Below are positions 15,160 to 23,462 of a stretch of 64,000 bases of DNA, one piece after another. The DNA is from Gallibacterium trehalosifermentans. GTDB taxonomy: Bacteria; Pseudomonadota; Gammaproteobacteria; Enterobacterales; Pasteurellaceae. Position 1 is the stretch's first letter. Each line of letters starts with the position of its first letter. The position numbers and the translations under genes are program-made. The notes under the pieces are model-generated. The model ran no database searches. It had not been told where the DNA came from and saw nothing but the letters and a program-made list of their open reading frames with translations. The stretch lies in contig NZ_JBHLWB010000004.1 of assembly GCF_042433055.1 (NCBI RefSeq), forward strand, positions 1-64,000. Reading direction: 5' to 3'.

Positions 15160-15933
15160 CTAACATCTCACTGCAATATTTGCATCTTTTAAATACTGTT
15201 TTAATTCACCAATATTGATGATCTGTTTATGAAACACACTTGCAGCTAATGCACCATCGACGTTGGCCTCTATAAAAGCATCACGGAAATGCACCATCTC
15301 ACCTGCGCCACCTGAGGCAATCAGTGGTACTTGGCAAACTGCACGCACTTTGTTCAGTTGAACTAAATCATAGCCGTTACGCACGCCATCTTGGTTCATC
15401 ATATTCAGCACAATTTCCCCTGCACCACGTTTTTGCACCTCTTGCACCCAATCGACTGTTTGCCACTGGGTTTGGCGTGTGCGTTTTTCATCGCCTGTGT
15501 ATTGATTAACCCAATATTTGCCGGTTTCCTGCTCAAACCAACTGTCCACACCGACTACAATCGCTTGCACACCAAAGCGATCTGCTAGTTGATTAATCAG
15601 ATCAGGGTTAGCAAGAGCGGGCGAATTGATCGAAATTTTATCTGCCCCAAAGGCGAAAATTTGCTCGGCATCGGCAATGGTTTTAATTCCGCCCGCAACG
15701 CAAAATGGAATATCGATCACCTGTGCGACACGCTCTACCCAGCTTTTATCGACCGTGCGACCGTCTGATGAGGCGGTTATATCGTAAAACACCAGCTCAT
15801 CTGCCCCTTCTTCGGCATAACGCTGAGCCAGTGGCACAATATCGCCAATGATTTCGTGATTGCGAAACTGCACGCCCTTAACCACCTGCCCATCACGCAC
15901 ATCTAAACAAGGAATTATCCGTTTTGCCAGCAT
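15160..15933 (-). CDS. hisF: Imidazole glycerol phosphate synthase, cyclase subunit
   Basis: The 257-residue TIM-barrel cyclase uses ammonia from HisH to make imidazole glycerol phosphate and AICAR. The catalytic Asp of PCLDVRDG (Asp11) and the second Asp in IVVGVDSW (about residue 130) are present, as are the phosphate loops (CVAGGIKT, IASGGAGE). It overlaps the end of hisA by 19 bases. Confidence 0.97.
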   Translation of the reverse strand: MLAKRIIPCLDVRDGQVVKGVQFRNHEIIGDIVPLAQRYAEEGADELVFYDITASSDGRTVDKSWVERVAQVIDIPFCVAGGIKTIADAEQIFAFGADKISINSPALANPDLINQLADRFGVQAIVVGVDSWFEQETGKYWVNQYTGDEKRTRQTQWQTVDWVQEVQKRGAGEIVLNMMNQDGVRNGYDLVQLNKVRAVCQVPLIASGGAGEMVHFRDAFIEANVDGALAASVFHKQIINIGELKQYLKDANIAVRC

Positions 15934-16661
15934 TTTATCGCCTCCTCCACATTAAATTTACCCTCTAATAACGCACGCCCAACAATCACGCCAGCAACCC
16001 CTGTGCCTTTTAAGGCTTCAATGTCGGCTAATGTCCCAATGCCGCCTGAAGATTGAAATTGCACTTGAGGGAAGTTGGCACAAATTTCACGATACAGTGC
16101 CACATTTGAGCCTTGCAGTGTGCCATCTCGTGAAATATCGGTACATAAAACGTGCTGTAAGCCGACTTGTTGAAAGTCGTCAATCACCGCTTCAAGGGTT
16201 AAATCGCTGGTTTCTTGCCAGCCGTGAATGGCGATTTGCTTGCTCCCCTGTGGGCTGATGTGAATATCTAACGCCAACACAAATTTCTCCGCCCCATATT
16301 TCTCAAACCAGCGTTTGACCATATCAGCTTGTTTGACCGCCGTTGAACCCACCACAACACGATTAGCCCCAACTGCCAATAAATCCGCCACATCTTGCTC
16401 CGTGCGGATACCGCCGCCAACTTGAATTTGGCTTTGTGTCGCTTCAATAATCTGCCCAATTAACGCTGTTTGGCGTTTTGCTGGATCTTTCGCTCCTGTT
16501 AAATCGACCAAATGCAACTGCTTCGCCCCTTGAGCGATATAGCTGGCAAATTGTTCAATCGGGTTGTCGTTATAAGTCGTTTGTTTGGCATAATCGCCTT
16601 GGTGCAACCGCACCACCTGCCCGTTTATCAAATCAAGAGCAGGGATAATTTGTGATTTCAT
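15915..16661 (-). CDS. hisA: Phosphoribosylformimino-5-aminoimidazole carboxamide ribotide isomerase
   Basis: This 248-residue TIM-barrel isomerase of the histidine pathway carries the two catalytic aspartates, in IPALDLINGQ (Asp10) and VLALDIH (about residue 129). The phosphate-binding loops are GGGIRTEQD and SSGGIGTLAD. It overlaps hisF downstream and follows hisH after 14 bases. Confidence 0.97.
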   Translation of the reverse strand: MKSQIIPALDLINGQVVRLHQGDYAKQTTYNDNPIEQFASYIAQGAKQLHLVDLTGAKDPAKRQTALIGQIIEATQSQIQVGGGIRTEQDVADLLAVGANRVVVGSTAVKQADMVKRWFEKYGAEKFVLALDIHISPQGSKQIAIHGWQETSDLTLEAVIDDFQQVGLQHVLCTDISRDGTLQGSNVALYREICANFPQVQFQSSGGIGTLADIEALKGTGVAGVIVGRALLEGKFNVEEAIKCWQNG

Positions 16662-16675
16662 TATTATTCCTTATG

Positions 16676-17269
16676 TTAAATCTGTTCCACAAAATTACGC
16701 AATAACTGCGAGCCGACTTGCCCTGAACGCTCTGGGTGGAACTGCACGCCATAGAAATTATCGCACTTTAGGGCAGCTGAAAATGGCACGCCATAATCAC
16801 AAGTGGCAATTGTATTGGCATTTGGCAACACAGCATAACTATGCACAAAATAGAAATGGCTATTGACCGCAATCTCAGCAAAGAGCGGTTCATTTTCAGC
16901 AAATTTTACCTGATTCCAACCCATATGGGGTAACGGCAAGCCTTGAGCTGGCAAGGTTTCGGTTTTCCCTTGCATTAAGCCTAAGGTGCTGACGTTGCCT
17001 TCGGTTGAAAATTCGGTCATCAACTGCATTCCCAAGCAGATCCCCAGCACAGGCTGTTTGAGCTGTTGAATGGTGGCGATCAGCTGGCGTTCAGCTAAAT
17101 TGTGCATTGCCGCTTTCGCCGTGCCAACACCGGGTAAAATCAGCTTATCCGCTTGGGTAATTTCGTTTAAATCACGGCTAATGTTGGCGTGATAACCCAA
17201 TCGGTCAAAGGCAAATTTCACCGAAGAAAGATTGGCACAGCCCGTGTCGATGATGATAATGTTTGGCAT
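16676..17269 (-). CDS. hisH: Imidazole glycerol phosphate synthase, glutaminase subunit
   Basis: The 197-residue class I glutamine amidotransferase supplies ammonia to HisF. The catalytic triad is visible: Cys78 in GICLGMQLM and His178/Glu180 in VQFHPERSG. It is the first his gene here. hisG, hisD, hisC and hisB, which precede hisH in Haemophilus and enterics, are absent; upstream lies an unrelated non-coding or decayed stretch and sxy. Confidence 0.97.
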   Translation of the reverse strand: MPNIIIIDTGCANLSSVKFAFDRLGYHANISRDLNEITQADKLILPGVGTAKAAMHNLAERQLIATIQQLKQPVLGICLGMQLMTEFSTEGNVSTLGLMQGKTETLPAQGLPLPHMGWNQVKFAENEPLFAEIAVNSHFYFVHSYAVLPNANTIATCDYGVPFSAALKCDNFYGVQFHPERSGQVGSQLLRNFVEQI

Positions 17270-17280
17270 TTTATTCCTTC

Positions 17281-17560
17281 TTATTTGTGTTTTTTTCTAA
17301 TTCTTCTCTTATGATGTAAGCTTTTTCTTTTGCATCAGTTTAGTTTACTTGAAATATCTTGTTCTAACTTCTATATAAATTTTTTAAGATTTGTTCCTCC
17401 TTAGTAACTTAATAAATTCTTTCTGGATAGTTTCTCTCTGTTTAAGATTTTTCTGTCAAATTTTTAATGAAGCCTTACGATTAGCTTCTAGTTATTCACT
17501 CTATACTTTGTATCCTTTTGACGAATTACATCTATCATAAGGAGGAACTAAATTGTTGCA
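17281..17560 (-). pseudogene. Possible decayed coding remnant upstream of hisH
   Basis: No intact gene fits between hisH and sxy (17270-17689). On the minus strand, broken pieces in all three frames read as amphipathic, Lys/Glu-rich segments. Examples are QRETIQKEFIKLL near 17430, KLEQDISSKLN near 17360 and AKEKAYIIREELEKN near 17310, separated by stops and frame changes. This looks like the tail of a degraded coiled-coil protein of unknown identity. It is AT-rich and could also be chance. Confidence 0.3.
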
Positions 17561-17635
17561 TCAGTAAACCTGTAAGCATAAACAGATGATAAACCAGCTT
17601 TTAGGTTTAAGGGAAATTTATTTTTTCTAGAAAAA

Positions 17636-17655
17636 AGCCCCTTTATTTAGGGGCT
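17636..17655 (-). terminator. Rho-independent terminator after sxy
   Basis: AGCCCCT (17636-17642) and AGGGGCT (17649-17655) form the stem; on the minus strand six T follow. It lies 35 bases after the sxy stop. Confidence 0.88.
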
Positions 17656-17689
17656 AGTATTTTAAAAAGTAAATTTATAAAGAGTTATA

Positions 17690-18325
17690 TTATTGATTAG
17701 GTTCTTCAGGGTAACCTGCTTGAATGAGTAGTAGATTCAATAATTTTAGTCGTTCCTCTTTTTCAGATTTGCTGAGTAGCGATTCATGTTTCAGATAAAA
17801 TGCGCCGATAAGCTTCCAATAGAGATCGAGGCTTTCTATTAGGATCATATCTTTTAATTCAACAAAGATCTTTTCAGGACCTCGTTTTTTAAACTCTTTT
17901 ACATTTTTTACCCCAATTTTAGCTAACAATCTTTCATGTTTAATACTTAAATTAGGTAAATCTCTAATCTGATTTTTTCTTTTCTTAATTAATTTTTGTT
18001 TTTCTTGTTTTACCTGTTCAATAGATAAATTAAGATATAAGCGAAATTCATCATCATTATTTATAATTTCGTCTGGTAAATAAAAATATTGATTAGATGG
18101 TGTAGTATACGGATTTGGTATCGCTCCTTTTTGTAATAACAGTTTGGCTAGAGCTCCAGTCGCTCTAATATAGAAAAAGTGTTTCTGATAAATACCAAAC
18201 ATACAATTATTTTTGAACAGACCATACCCATAAAATAAACTTTTTGCCGTAACGGAACCGATTAGTTGTTCTAATTTTTCGCGAATAACGGCAGTGTTGA
18301 TTTCAGTTTGAGTAAATTTTTGCAT
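17690..18325 (-). CDS. sxy: Competence regulator Sxy/TfoX
   Basis: Sxy acts with cAMP-CRP to switch on competence genes through CRP-S sites. The 211-residue protein has the TfoX N-terminal domain (SLFYGYGLFKNNCMFGIY, residues about 29-46) and the TfoX C-terminal helix-hairpin domain. The C-terminal domain shares DLPNLSIKHERLLAKIGV and VELK with the H. influenzae protein, and the segment LDLYWKLIGA also matches. The start was placed at MQKFTQTEI (18325), which follows AAGGAG; an upstream in-frame ATG has no support. Its own promoter (18382-18409) and terminator make it monocistronic. Confidence 0.92.
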   Translation of the reverse strand: MQKFTQTEINTAVIREKLEQLIGSVTAKSLFYGYGLFKNNCMFGIYQKHFFYIRATGALAKLLLQKGAIPNPYTTPSNQYFYLPDEIINNDDEFRLYLNLSIEQVKQEKQKLIKKRKNQIRDLPNLSIKHERLLAKIGVKNVKEFKKRGPEKIFVELKDMILIESLDLYWKLIGAFYLKHESLLSKSEKEERLKLLNLLLIQAGYPEEPNQ

Positions 18326-18381
18326 AAAAAATCTCCTTAAATTGATAATAAACACATGGTAATATCATTACTTACAAATGC

Positions 18382-18409
18382 ACTATAACAGTAGAGTATT
18401 AATTGACAA
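18382..18409 (-). promoter_or_regulatory. Candidate sxy promoter
   Basis: On the minus strand TTGTCA (18409-18404) is followed after 16 bp by TATAGT (18387-18382), giving a leader of about 50 bases before the sxy start. Confidence 0.55.
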
Positions 18410-18437
18410 AAATATTTTGTAATAAAAATGTTAAAAG

Positions 18438-18453
18438 TGTGATATAAATCGAC
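18438..18453 (-). promoter_or_regulatory. Weak candidate CRP site upstream of sxy
   Basis: TGTGA (18438-18442), six bases, then TCGAC: the left half is a perfect CRP half-site and the right half matches TCACA poorly. Its centre lies about 70 bases before the predicted start, a normal position for a CRP class I promoter. In H. influenzae sxy is known to be CRP controlled. Confidence 0.3.
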
Positions 18454-18684
18454 AAATGGAAATGATTTTTAATAAAATTAGATTATATTTTAAGCATTTT
18501 GGGTGATTTTTTATGCAAGGTGAGTTAAAAACTTTGTATAAATTTTTCAGAAATATAGACGGAAAAAATTACTTTTTGCTGGCTTACTAATTTATAGCAG
18601 AGAATAGATAGGGATTTTATATCAATTTATTAGCTAAGCTTAACAACTGATTTAGTTCAGATGAAATGTAACAATGATTTGAAA

Positions 18685-18760
18685 TGGTGGGTCGTGAAGG
18701 ATTCGAACCTTCGACCAACGGATTAAAAGTCCGCTGCTCTACCGACTGAGCTAACGACCC
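18685..18760 (-). tRNA. tRNA-Lys (TTT)
   Basis: The 76-base cloverleaf has acceptor stem GGGTCGT/ACGACCC, anticodon loop CTTTTAA (anticodon TTT), a T arm with TTCGAAT, and an encoded CCA end. It is identical in its tRNA part to the copies at 18880 and 18980. Confidence 0.97.
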
Positions 18761-18779
18761 AGAGATGTGAGTTAATATG

Positions 18780-18855
18780 TGGTGGGTCATGAAGGGATCG
18801 AACCTTCGACCGACGGATTAAGAGTCCGCTGCTCTACCAACTGAGCTAATAACCC
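18780..18855 (-). tRNA. tRNA-Lys (CTT), diverged copy
   Basis: This is the same 76-base architecture with CCA encoded, but the anticodon loop is CTCTTAA, so the anticodon is CTT. The acceptor stem GGGTTAT/ATGACCC pairs throughout with one G-T pair, and the D, anticodon and T stems are intact. It differs from its three neighbours at several other bases. It looks functional and would read AAG codons only. Confidence 0.93.
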
Positions 18856-18879
18856 ACTTAAATTTGATTAAATGTTAAG

Positions 18880-18955
18880 TGGTGGGTCGTGAAGGATTCG
18901 AACCTTCGACCAACGGATTAAAAGTCCGCTGCTCTACCGACTGAGCTAACGACCC
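18880..18955 (-). tRNA. tRNA-Lys (TTT)
   Basis: Identical to the 18685-18760 tRNA; part of a four-gene array at about 100-base spacing, with CCA encoded. Confidence 0.97.
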
Positions 18956-18979
18956 TAATAGGGTAAAATATGGATTAAA

Positions 18980-19055
18980 TGGTGGGTCGTGAAGGATTCG
19001 AACCTTCGACCAACGGATTAAAAGTCCGCTGCTCTACCGACTGAGCTAACGACCC
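18980..19055 (-). tRNA. tRNA-Lys (TTT)
   Basis: Identical tRNA-Lys copy and, on the minus strand, the promoter-proximal gene of the array. About 170 AT-rich bases without a recognised gene (19056-19224) separate it from the ybaK stop. Confidence 0.97.
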
Positions 19056-19224
19056 ATGTCTTACCATATTGCAACGGGTGCTTATAATACTGATTTTCGG
19101 GAACTAATCAATAAAAATTTTTATATTTTTTGCTGTTTGATTTAATCAAAAACACTTTGCTTGAAAAATAGGCATAAATTTAGGCGAATAGTGTGGAATT
19201 TTATCAAGATGATAATATTTTTTA

Positions 19225-19701
19225 CTATTCTTCATTAATATCAGCAAAATTAGCTTGAGTAAGTTGTGCTAAATCTTGTGGTTGCAATTCAATATCAATT
19301 CCTCGTTTTCCACCTGAAATAAAAATTGTTTGAAACTGTTGAGCGGTAATGGAAATAATTGTTGGTAAATGTTTTTTTTGTCCTAATGGGCTAATTCCGC
19401 CAACAAGATAACCAGTAGCTTTTTCTGCGAGATGTTTATCTGCAAGTTCGACCTTTTTTACGCCTAAGGCTTTAGCTGCTTTTTTTAAATTTAAACTAAA
19501 CGCAACAGGTACTACCATTACTGCCAGTTGTTTATCATCACCATTTGCAGTAACCAGTAGTGTTTTATAAGTTTGTAATGGAGAGAGATTTAATTTTTCT
19601 ACTGCTTCTTTACCAAAATTGGTGTTATTAGGATCATGATTATATTGATGAACTTGAAAAGATATTTTTTGTTTCTTTAACAGGTTGATTGCTGGTGTCA
19701 T
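19225..19701 (-). CDS. ybaK: Cys-tRNA(Pro)/Cys-tRNA(Cys) deacylase YbaK
   Basis: This 158-residue editing enzyme hydrolyses Cys-tRNA(Pro) formed by ProS. Length and sequence match the H. influenzae protein closely (MTPAINLLKKQKI, HDPNN, YKTLLV, LNLKKAAKALGVKKVE, TGYLVGGISPLGQKK, SGGKRG). The conserved lysine of the active site is in TYKTLL. The start was set at MTPAIN (19701). It is divergent from usg; the gap to usg is 68 bases. Confidence 0.95.
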   Translation of the reverse strand: MTPAINLLKKQKISFQVHQYNHDPNNTNFGKEAVEKLNLSPLQTYKTLLVTANGDDKQLAVMVVPVAFSLNLKKAAKALGVKKVELADKHLAEKATGYLVGGISPLGQKKHLPTIISITAQQFQTIFISGGKRGIDIELQPQDLAQLTQANFADINEE

Positions 19702-19769
19702 GGAAAACATTCCCGTCGTAAAAATTAATTTGATAAAATAACGAGTCGAAGAGTAGCACGGAGAACAAA

Positions 19770-20756
19770 ATGAGTTCAAATATAAATATTATTATTGCAG
19801 CAGATTTTTCCTTAGCAGAAAAATTAGTTGCTGTTTTGGAGCAGAGTCAATTTGTTTCAGCGAAAGTTGCCATTATTGAAGCAGAGAAATTTTCTGAAGA
19901 ACAGACAATTCGTTTTAAGGGTAAATATGTTGAGCAATTAAATTTTACAGATGTAGATTGGCGAGGATATGATTATTTATTATTTGCAGGTAACTTAGAG
20001 CAAGTTACTCATTTAGCGGCCGCTGCAGAAGCAGGGTGTATTGCGATTGATATGCTTGGTATTTGTGCCTATTTAAGTGATATTCCTGCGATAGTGCCAA
20101 CAGTAAATAATGAAAGAGTAGCCGATATTAGACAGCGTAATATTGCCTCTTTGCCAAACCCAATAATTTCACAATTAGCATTAGCATTAAAACCTTTATT
20201 GCAGCAGTATCAAGTTACTCAATTATCAGTAACTTCCTTGTTGCCAATGTCCTATTTTGGTGAAGATAAGATTCGGGAATTGGTTGGTCAAACTGCTCAG
20301 TTATTAAATGGGATACCATTAAATGATGAACAGCAGCGTCTAGCATTTGATGTGGTACCTGTATGTGATCAAGGGGATCTTAATAAACAGCGTATTTTGT
20401 TAGCAAAAGTATTACCTGAATTTACAGGGCAGTTTATTACTCATCAATTACAAGTGCCTGTTTTTTACGGGTTTGCACAACAAATTACCTTGTCAGGTTA
20501 CGATTTAGAACAATTAGATAAGAATAATTTGTGGCAACAAAGTAAGTTATTACAAATTCATTCAGAAAAATTATTGACGCCTGTAACTAACGGGGAGATG
20601 GAAAGTGATACAGAACAATTACCACAATTACATCTTCATTCAATGTTTAGTGAAGAGGGGCAATTAAGCTTATGGGCGGTAAGCGATGAGCGTGGTTTTG
20701 CTCGAGCAAGATTAGCCATTGAGCTATTACAAATAATTGATGAATGGCAGGGCTAA
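19770..20756 (+). CDS. usg: Usg-type aspartate-semialdehyde dehydrogenase homologue without catalytic cysteine
   Basis: This 328-residue protein is related to aspartate-semialdehyde dehydrogenase. It matches the Usg group (VPTVNNERVADIRQRNIASLPNP, SQLALALKPL, QAPVFYGxAQ-like VPVFYGFAQQ). The position of the catalytic cysteine of true dehydrogenases is occupied by Pro/Ile in SLPNPIISQL, and the N-terminal dinucleotide loop is not a classical GxTGxxG. It is therefore probably not an active dehydrogenase. The function of Usg is unknown. The start overlaps nothing and follows a weak AGCACGGAG site. Confidence 0.82.
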   Translation: MSSNINIIIAADFSLAEKLVAVLEQSQFVSAKVAIIEAEKFSEEQTIRFKGKYVEQLNFTDVDWRGYDYLLFAGNLEQVTHLAAAAEAGCIAIDMLGICAYLSDIPAIVPTVNNERVADIRQRNIASLPNPIISQLALALKPLLQQYQVTQLSVTSLLPMSYFGEDKIRELVGQTAQLLNGIPLNDEQQRLAFDVVPVCDQGDLNKQRILLAKVLPEFTGQFITHQLQVPVFYGFAQQITLSGYDLEQLDKNNLWQQSKLLQIHSEKLLTPVTNGEMESDTEQLPQLHLHSMFSEEGQLSLWAVSDERGFARARLAIELLQIIDEWQG

Positions 20757-20772
20757 TGTTTATGTTAAGTAA

Positions 20773-20796
20773 TAAGGGGCTGTTTATAGCCCCTTA
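20773..20796. terminator. Terminator hairpin between usg and mrcA
   Basis: TAAGGGGCT (20773-20781) and AGCCCCTTA (20788-20796) pair perfectly around a 6-base loop. It lies between convergent genes. The T runs are short. Confidence 0.7.
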
Positions 20797-20810
20797 ATTG
20801 TAATGGATCT

Positions 20811-23378
20811 TTAGAAAAGTTCTTTCATTTCACCTTTGCTGTCTATGATTTGATTACCTTGTTCAGGGACAAAGTATTGGGTAGGTTCTGTACCTTCAAT
20901 AAAATATTCTAATCTGCCACCAGAATCTGAAAGTAAACCGTTTTCCATTGAAATACGTTTTTGGATAACGCCATCAGGTATTGGATCATTTCTCACAGGT
21001 AGTGATTTTAGTGCGTTACTCATATAATCAATCCATGCAGGCATAGCTGATTTACCACCAGACTCACCTCGCCCAAGATCAAGTTTATTATCGTCAAATC
21101 CGATATACACCGATGTAACTAAATCTCCACCATAACCAACATACCAAGCAACTTTAGAATTATTTGTTGTCCCTGTTTTTCCGCCAATGTCAGTCCGTGC
21201 AATCGCTTTACCACGCCAGCTTGTACCTGTCCAATTACCGCCTGGTTCACCATAAATACCAGAATTCAACGCACTACGCATTAAGAAAGCAATTTTACCG
21301 CTGATAACACGTGGTGCATATTGAGGTTCTATGGATTGTTGAGGATCATTAGTGTTATGACTAAGTAGACTTGGTGCATTTTCTAGTTGAATATTGTTTG
21401 TATTGAGTTCGGGTACATCTGGAACCGCTTCAGTATTGTCTTCATCGCCAGAAGTATTGGCTGAAAGCGGAGTATCAAGAATAGCCCCCTCTGTTGCTGA
21501 ATTGTCAATTTTTAATGAGAGAAAATCGGCAGGGGTTATATCGCCGTAAATGACAGGAATTTGTTTATCACTACATTGAAAACAAGCAACTTTTGGTTTT
21601 GCAGTAAAAATTTCATTACCAGTATTATCTTTAATAGATTGGATTATATAAGGATCAATAAGAAATCCGCCATTATCAATTACTGCATAACCTCTAGCCA
21701 TTTCTAATGGCGTAAAAGAAGCAGCTCCTAAAGCTAAGGCTTCAGTTGCGGCATATTGATTTTTTTGGAAGCCAAAGCGTTGCAAATAATCAGCAATATA
21801 GTCAATGCCAACCATATTGACGGCACGTACCATCATCACGTTTTTTGATAGCCCCAACCCGACACGTAAGCGTAAAGGACCATTAAATACATTAGGTGAG
21901 TTTTTAGGTTGCCACGGAGTTTGTCCTGCTTTGCGGAGTGTTATTGGCGCATCATTTAAAATTGTTGCGAGCGTTAAACCTTTATTTAATGCTGCTGTAT
22001 AAATAAAAGGTTTAATTGAAGAGCCAACCTGAACCATAGATTGCGTTGCACGATTAAATTTACTGTGTGCAAAACTAAAGCCACCAACCATTGCTTTAAT
22101 TGCACCATTGGTGCTATCTAATGAAACCATACCAGAATTAGCAAGTGGAATTTGGCGTAATCCCCATTGCTGTTTATTATCCTGTATTAGCCAAATCATA
22201 TCGCCTTTATGCAATATTTTATTAATGTTTCCAGCCCATTTAACTGCATTCTGGTTTAAAGTAATTATTTCACCATTCGCCAGCATTGCTTGTGCTTGGT
22301 TGTTTTTCATTTCTAGAATTGCAGCAGGTTGTAATGGTTTACTATCAGGCTGTTTGTTTAAGAAAGCGATAATGCGATCTTTGTCCCAAGCGATTTCATC
22401 TGCTTTCCATAATGTTGCATTTTTACGATAACCATGACGCATATCATAAGCAATCAGATTATTTCTTAATGCCTTTTGTGCATTTAACTGATCAGTAGAA
22501 TTGATGGTAGTAAATACTTGATAGCCTTTTGTATACGCTTGTTCTTCACCATATAGCTTGACCATTTCTTGACGAACAGCTTCAACAACATAATCTGCTT
22601 GCAGATCTAATTTTGAACCATGATAGCTCGCAATGATGGGTTCTTGTAGTGCCTGCTGATATTGGGCTTCGGTAATATATTTTTCAATTAACATTCTACT
22701 AAGCACAATATTACGCCGTTCGGTTGCTCGTTTTAATGAATAAATTGGATTCATTGTAGAGGGAGCTTTCGGTAAACCAGCCAAGACAGCAATTTCACTT
22801 AGTGTTAACTGATCAAGCGTTTTGCCAAAATAAGTTTGTGCTGCTGCTGCAACACCATAGGCACGATAACCAAGGTAAATTTTATTGAGGTAAAGGGCTA
22901 AAATTTCATCTTTGCTTAAATTATTTTCAATTTCGATTGCGAGAACGATCTCTTTTAACTTACGTATTAATTTTTTTTCAGGCGTTAAAAAGAAATTACG
23001 TGCAACTTGTTGTGTAATAGTACTCGCACCTTGAGAAGCGCCACCAGAGGTAATGGCAACTTTTACTGCCCGAGCAATACCAATCGGATCAATGCCATAA
23101 TGTTCATAAAAACGGCTATCTTCAGTGGCAATCACTGCATTGATCATCTGTTGAGGGATTTGTGTTAATGGAACAGGAATACGACGTTGTTCACCAATTT
23201 CACCAATTAACTTACCATCTGCGGTAAAAACTTGCATAGGTTGTTGTAATTCAACAGTTTTTAATTCATTAACATTAGGTAATTGAGATTTGATGTGAAA
23301 GTAAAATATTCCACCAGCTACACACCCAAGAATAAACAACGTGAAAATAGAACTAAATATTAATTTTACGATCTTCAT
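20811..23378 (-). CDS. mrcA: Penicillin-binding protein 1A
   Basis: This bifunctional class A PBP polymerises and crosslinks peptidoglycan in the periplasm. The 855-residue protein has an N-terminal membrane anchor (IFSSIFTLFILGCVAGGIFY). The glycosyltransferase domain carries EDSRFYEHYGID and GASTITQQVARNFF. The transpeptidase domain carries SSIK (serine near residue 451), SKN and KTGT motifs, and there is an OB-like insert between the domains. The divergent arrangement with the com operon is the standard order in Haemophilus and enterics. The first codons overlap a candidate CRP-S site for comA. Confidence 0.97.
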   Translation of the reverse strand: MKIVKLIFSSIFTLFILGCVAGGIFYFHIKSQLPNVNELKTVELQQPMQVFTADGKLIGEIGEQRRIPVPLTQIPQQMINAVIATEDSRFYEHYGIDPIGIARAVKVAITSGGASQGASTITQQVARNFFLTPEKKLIRKLKEIVLAIEIENNLSKDEILALYLNKIYLGYRAYGVAAAAQTYFGKTLDQLTLSEIAVLAGLPKAPSTMNPIYSLKRATERRNIVLSRMLIEKYITEAQYQQALQEPIIASYHGSKLDLQADYVVEAVRQEMVKLYGEEQAYTKGYQVFTTINSTDQLNAQKALRNNLIAYDMRHGYRKNATLWKADEIAWDKDRIIAFLNKQPDSKPLQPAAILEMKNNQAQAMLANGEIITLNQNAVKWAGNINKILHKGDMIWLIQDNKQQWGLRQIPLANSGMVSLDSTNGAIKAMVGGFSFAHSKFNRATQSMVQVGSSIKPFIYTAALNKGLTLATILNDAPITLRKAGQTPWQPKNSPNVFNGPLRLRVGLGLSKNVMMVRAVNMVGIDYIADYLQRFGFQKNQYAATEALALGAASFTPLEMARGYAVIDNGGFLIDPYIIQSIKDNTGNEIFTAKPKVACFQCSDKQIPVIYGDITPADFLSLKIDNSATEGAILDTPLSANTSGDEDNTEAVPDVPELNTNNIQLENAPSLLSHNTNDPQQSIEPQYAPRVISGKIAFLMRSALNSGIYGEPGGNWTGTSWRGKAIARTDIGGKTGTTNNSKVAWYVGYGGDLVTSVYIGFDDNKLDLGRGESGGKSAMPAWIDYMSNALKSLPVRNDPIPDGVIQKRISMENGLLSDSGGRLEYFIEGTEPTQYFVPEQGNQIIDSKGEMKELF

Positions 23379-23384
23379 CGAAAA
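23364..23384 (+). promoter_or_regulatory. Candidate CRP-S (Sxy-dependent) site for the com operon
   Basis: TTTTACGATCTTCATCGAAAA resembles the CRP-S consensus (TGCGA, six bases, TCGCA). Here it is TACGA-N6-TCGAA, with two mismatches, the right six-base spacing and flanking T and A tracts. It lies on the first codons of mrcA, about 80 bases before comA. TATAAA at 23395-23400 could be a -10, although the spacing is not ideal. Confidence 0.4.
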
Positions 23385-23462
23385 AAATTCTCTCTATAAA
23401 AATAAAGCTACTAAATGAAAGTAAAGTGTACTTATGTTTTAAAATTGAATGTTGATTATACG

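Noticed and set aside
18780..18855. tRNA-Arg (TCT) for the diverged array member
   Set aside because: The seven-base anticodon loop is CTCTTAA, which places CTT at positions 34-36, so it reads lysine AAG.
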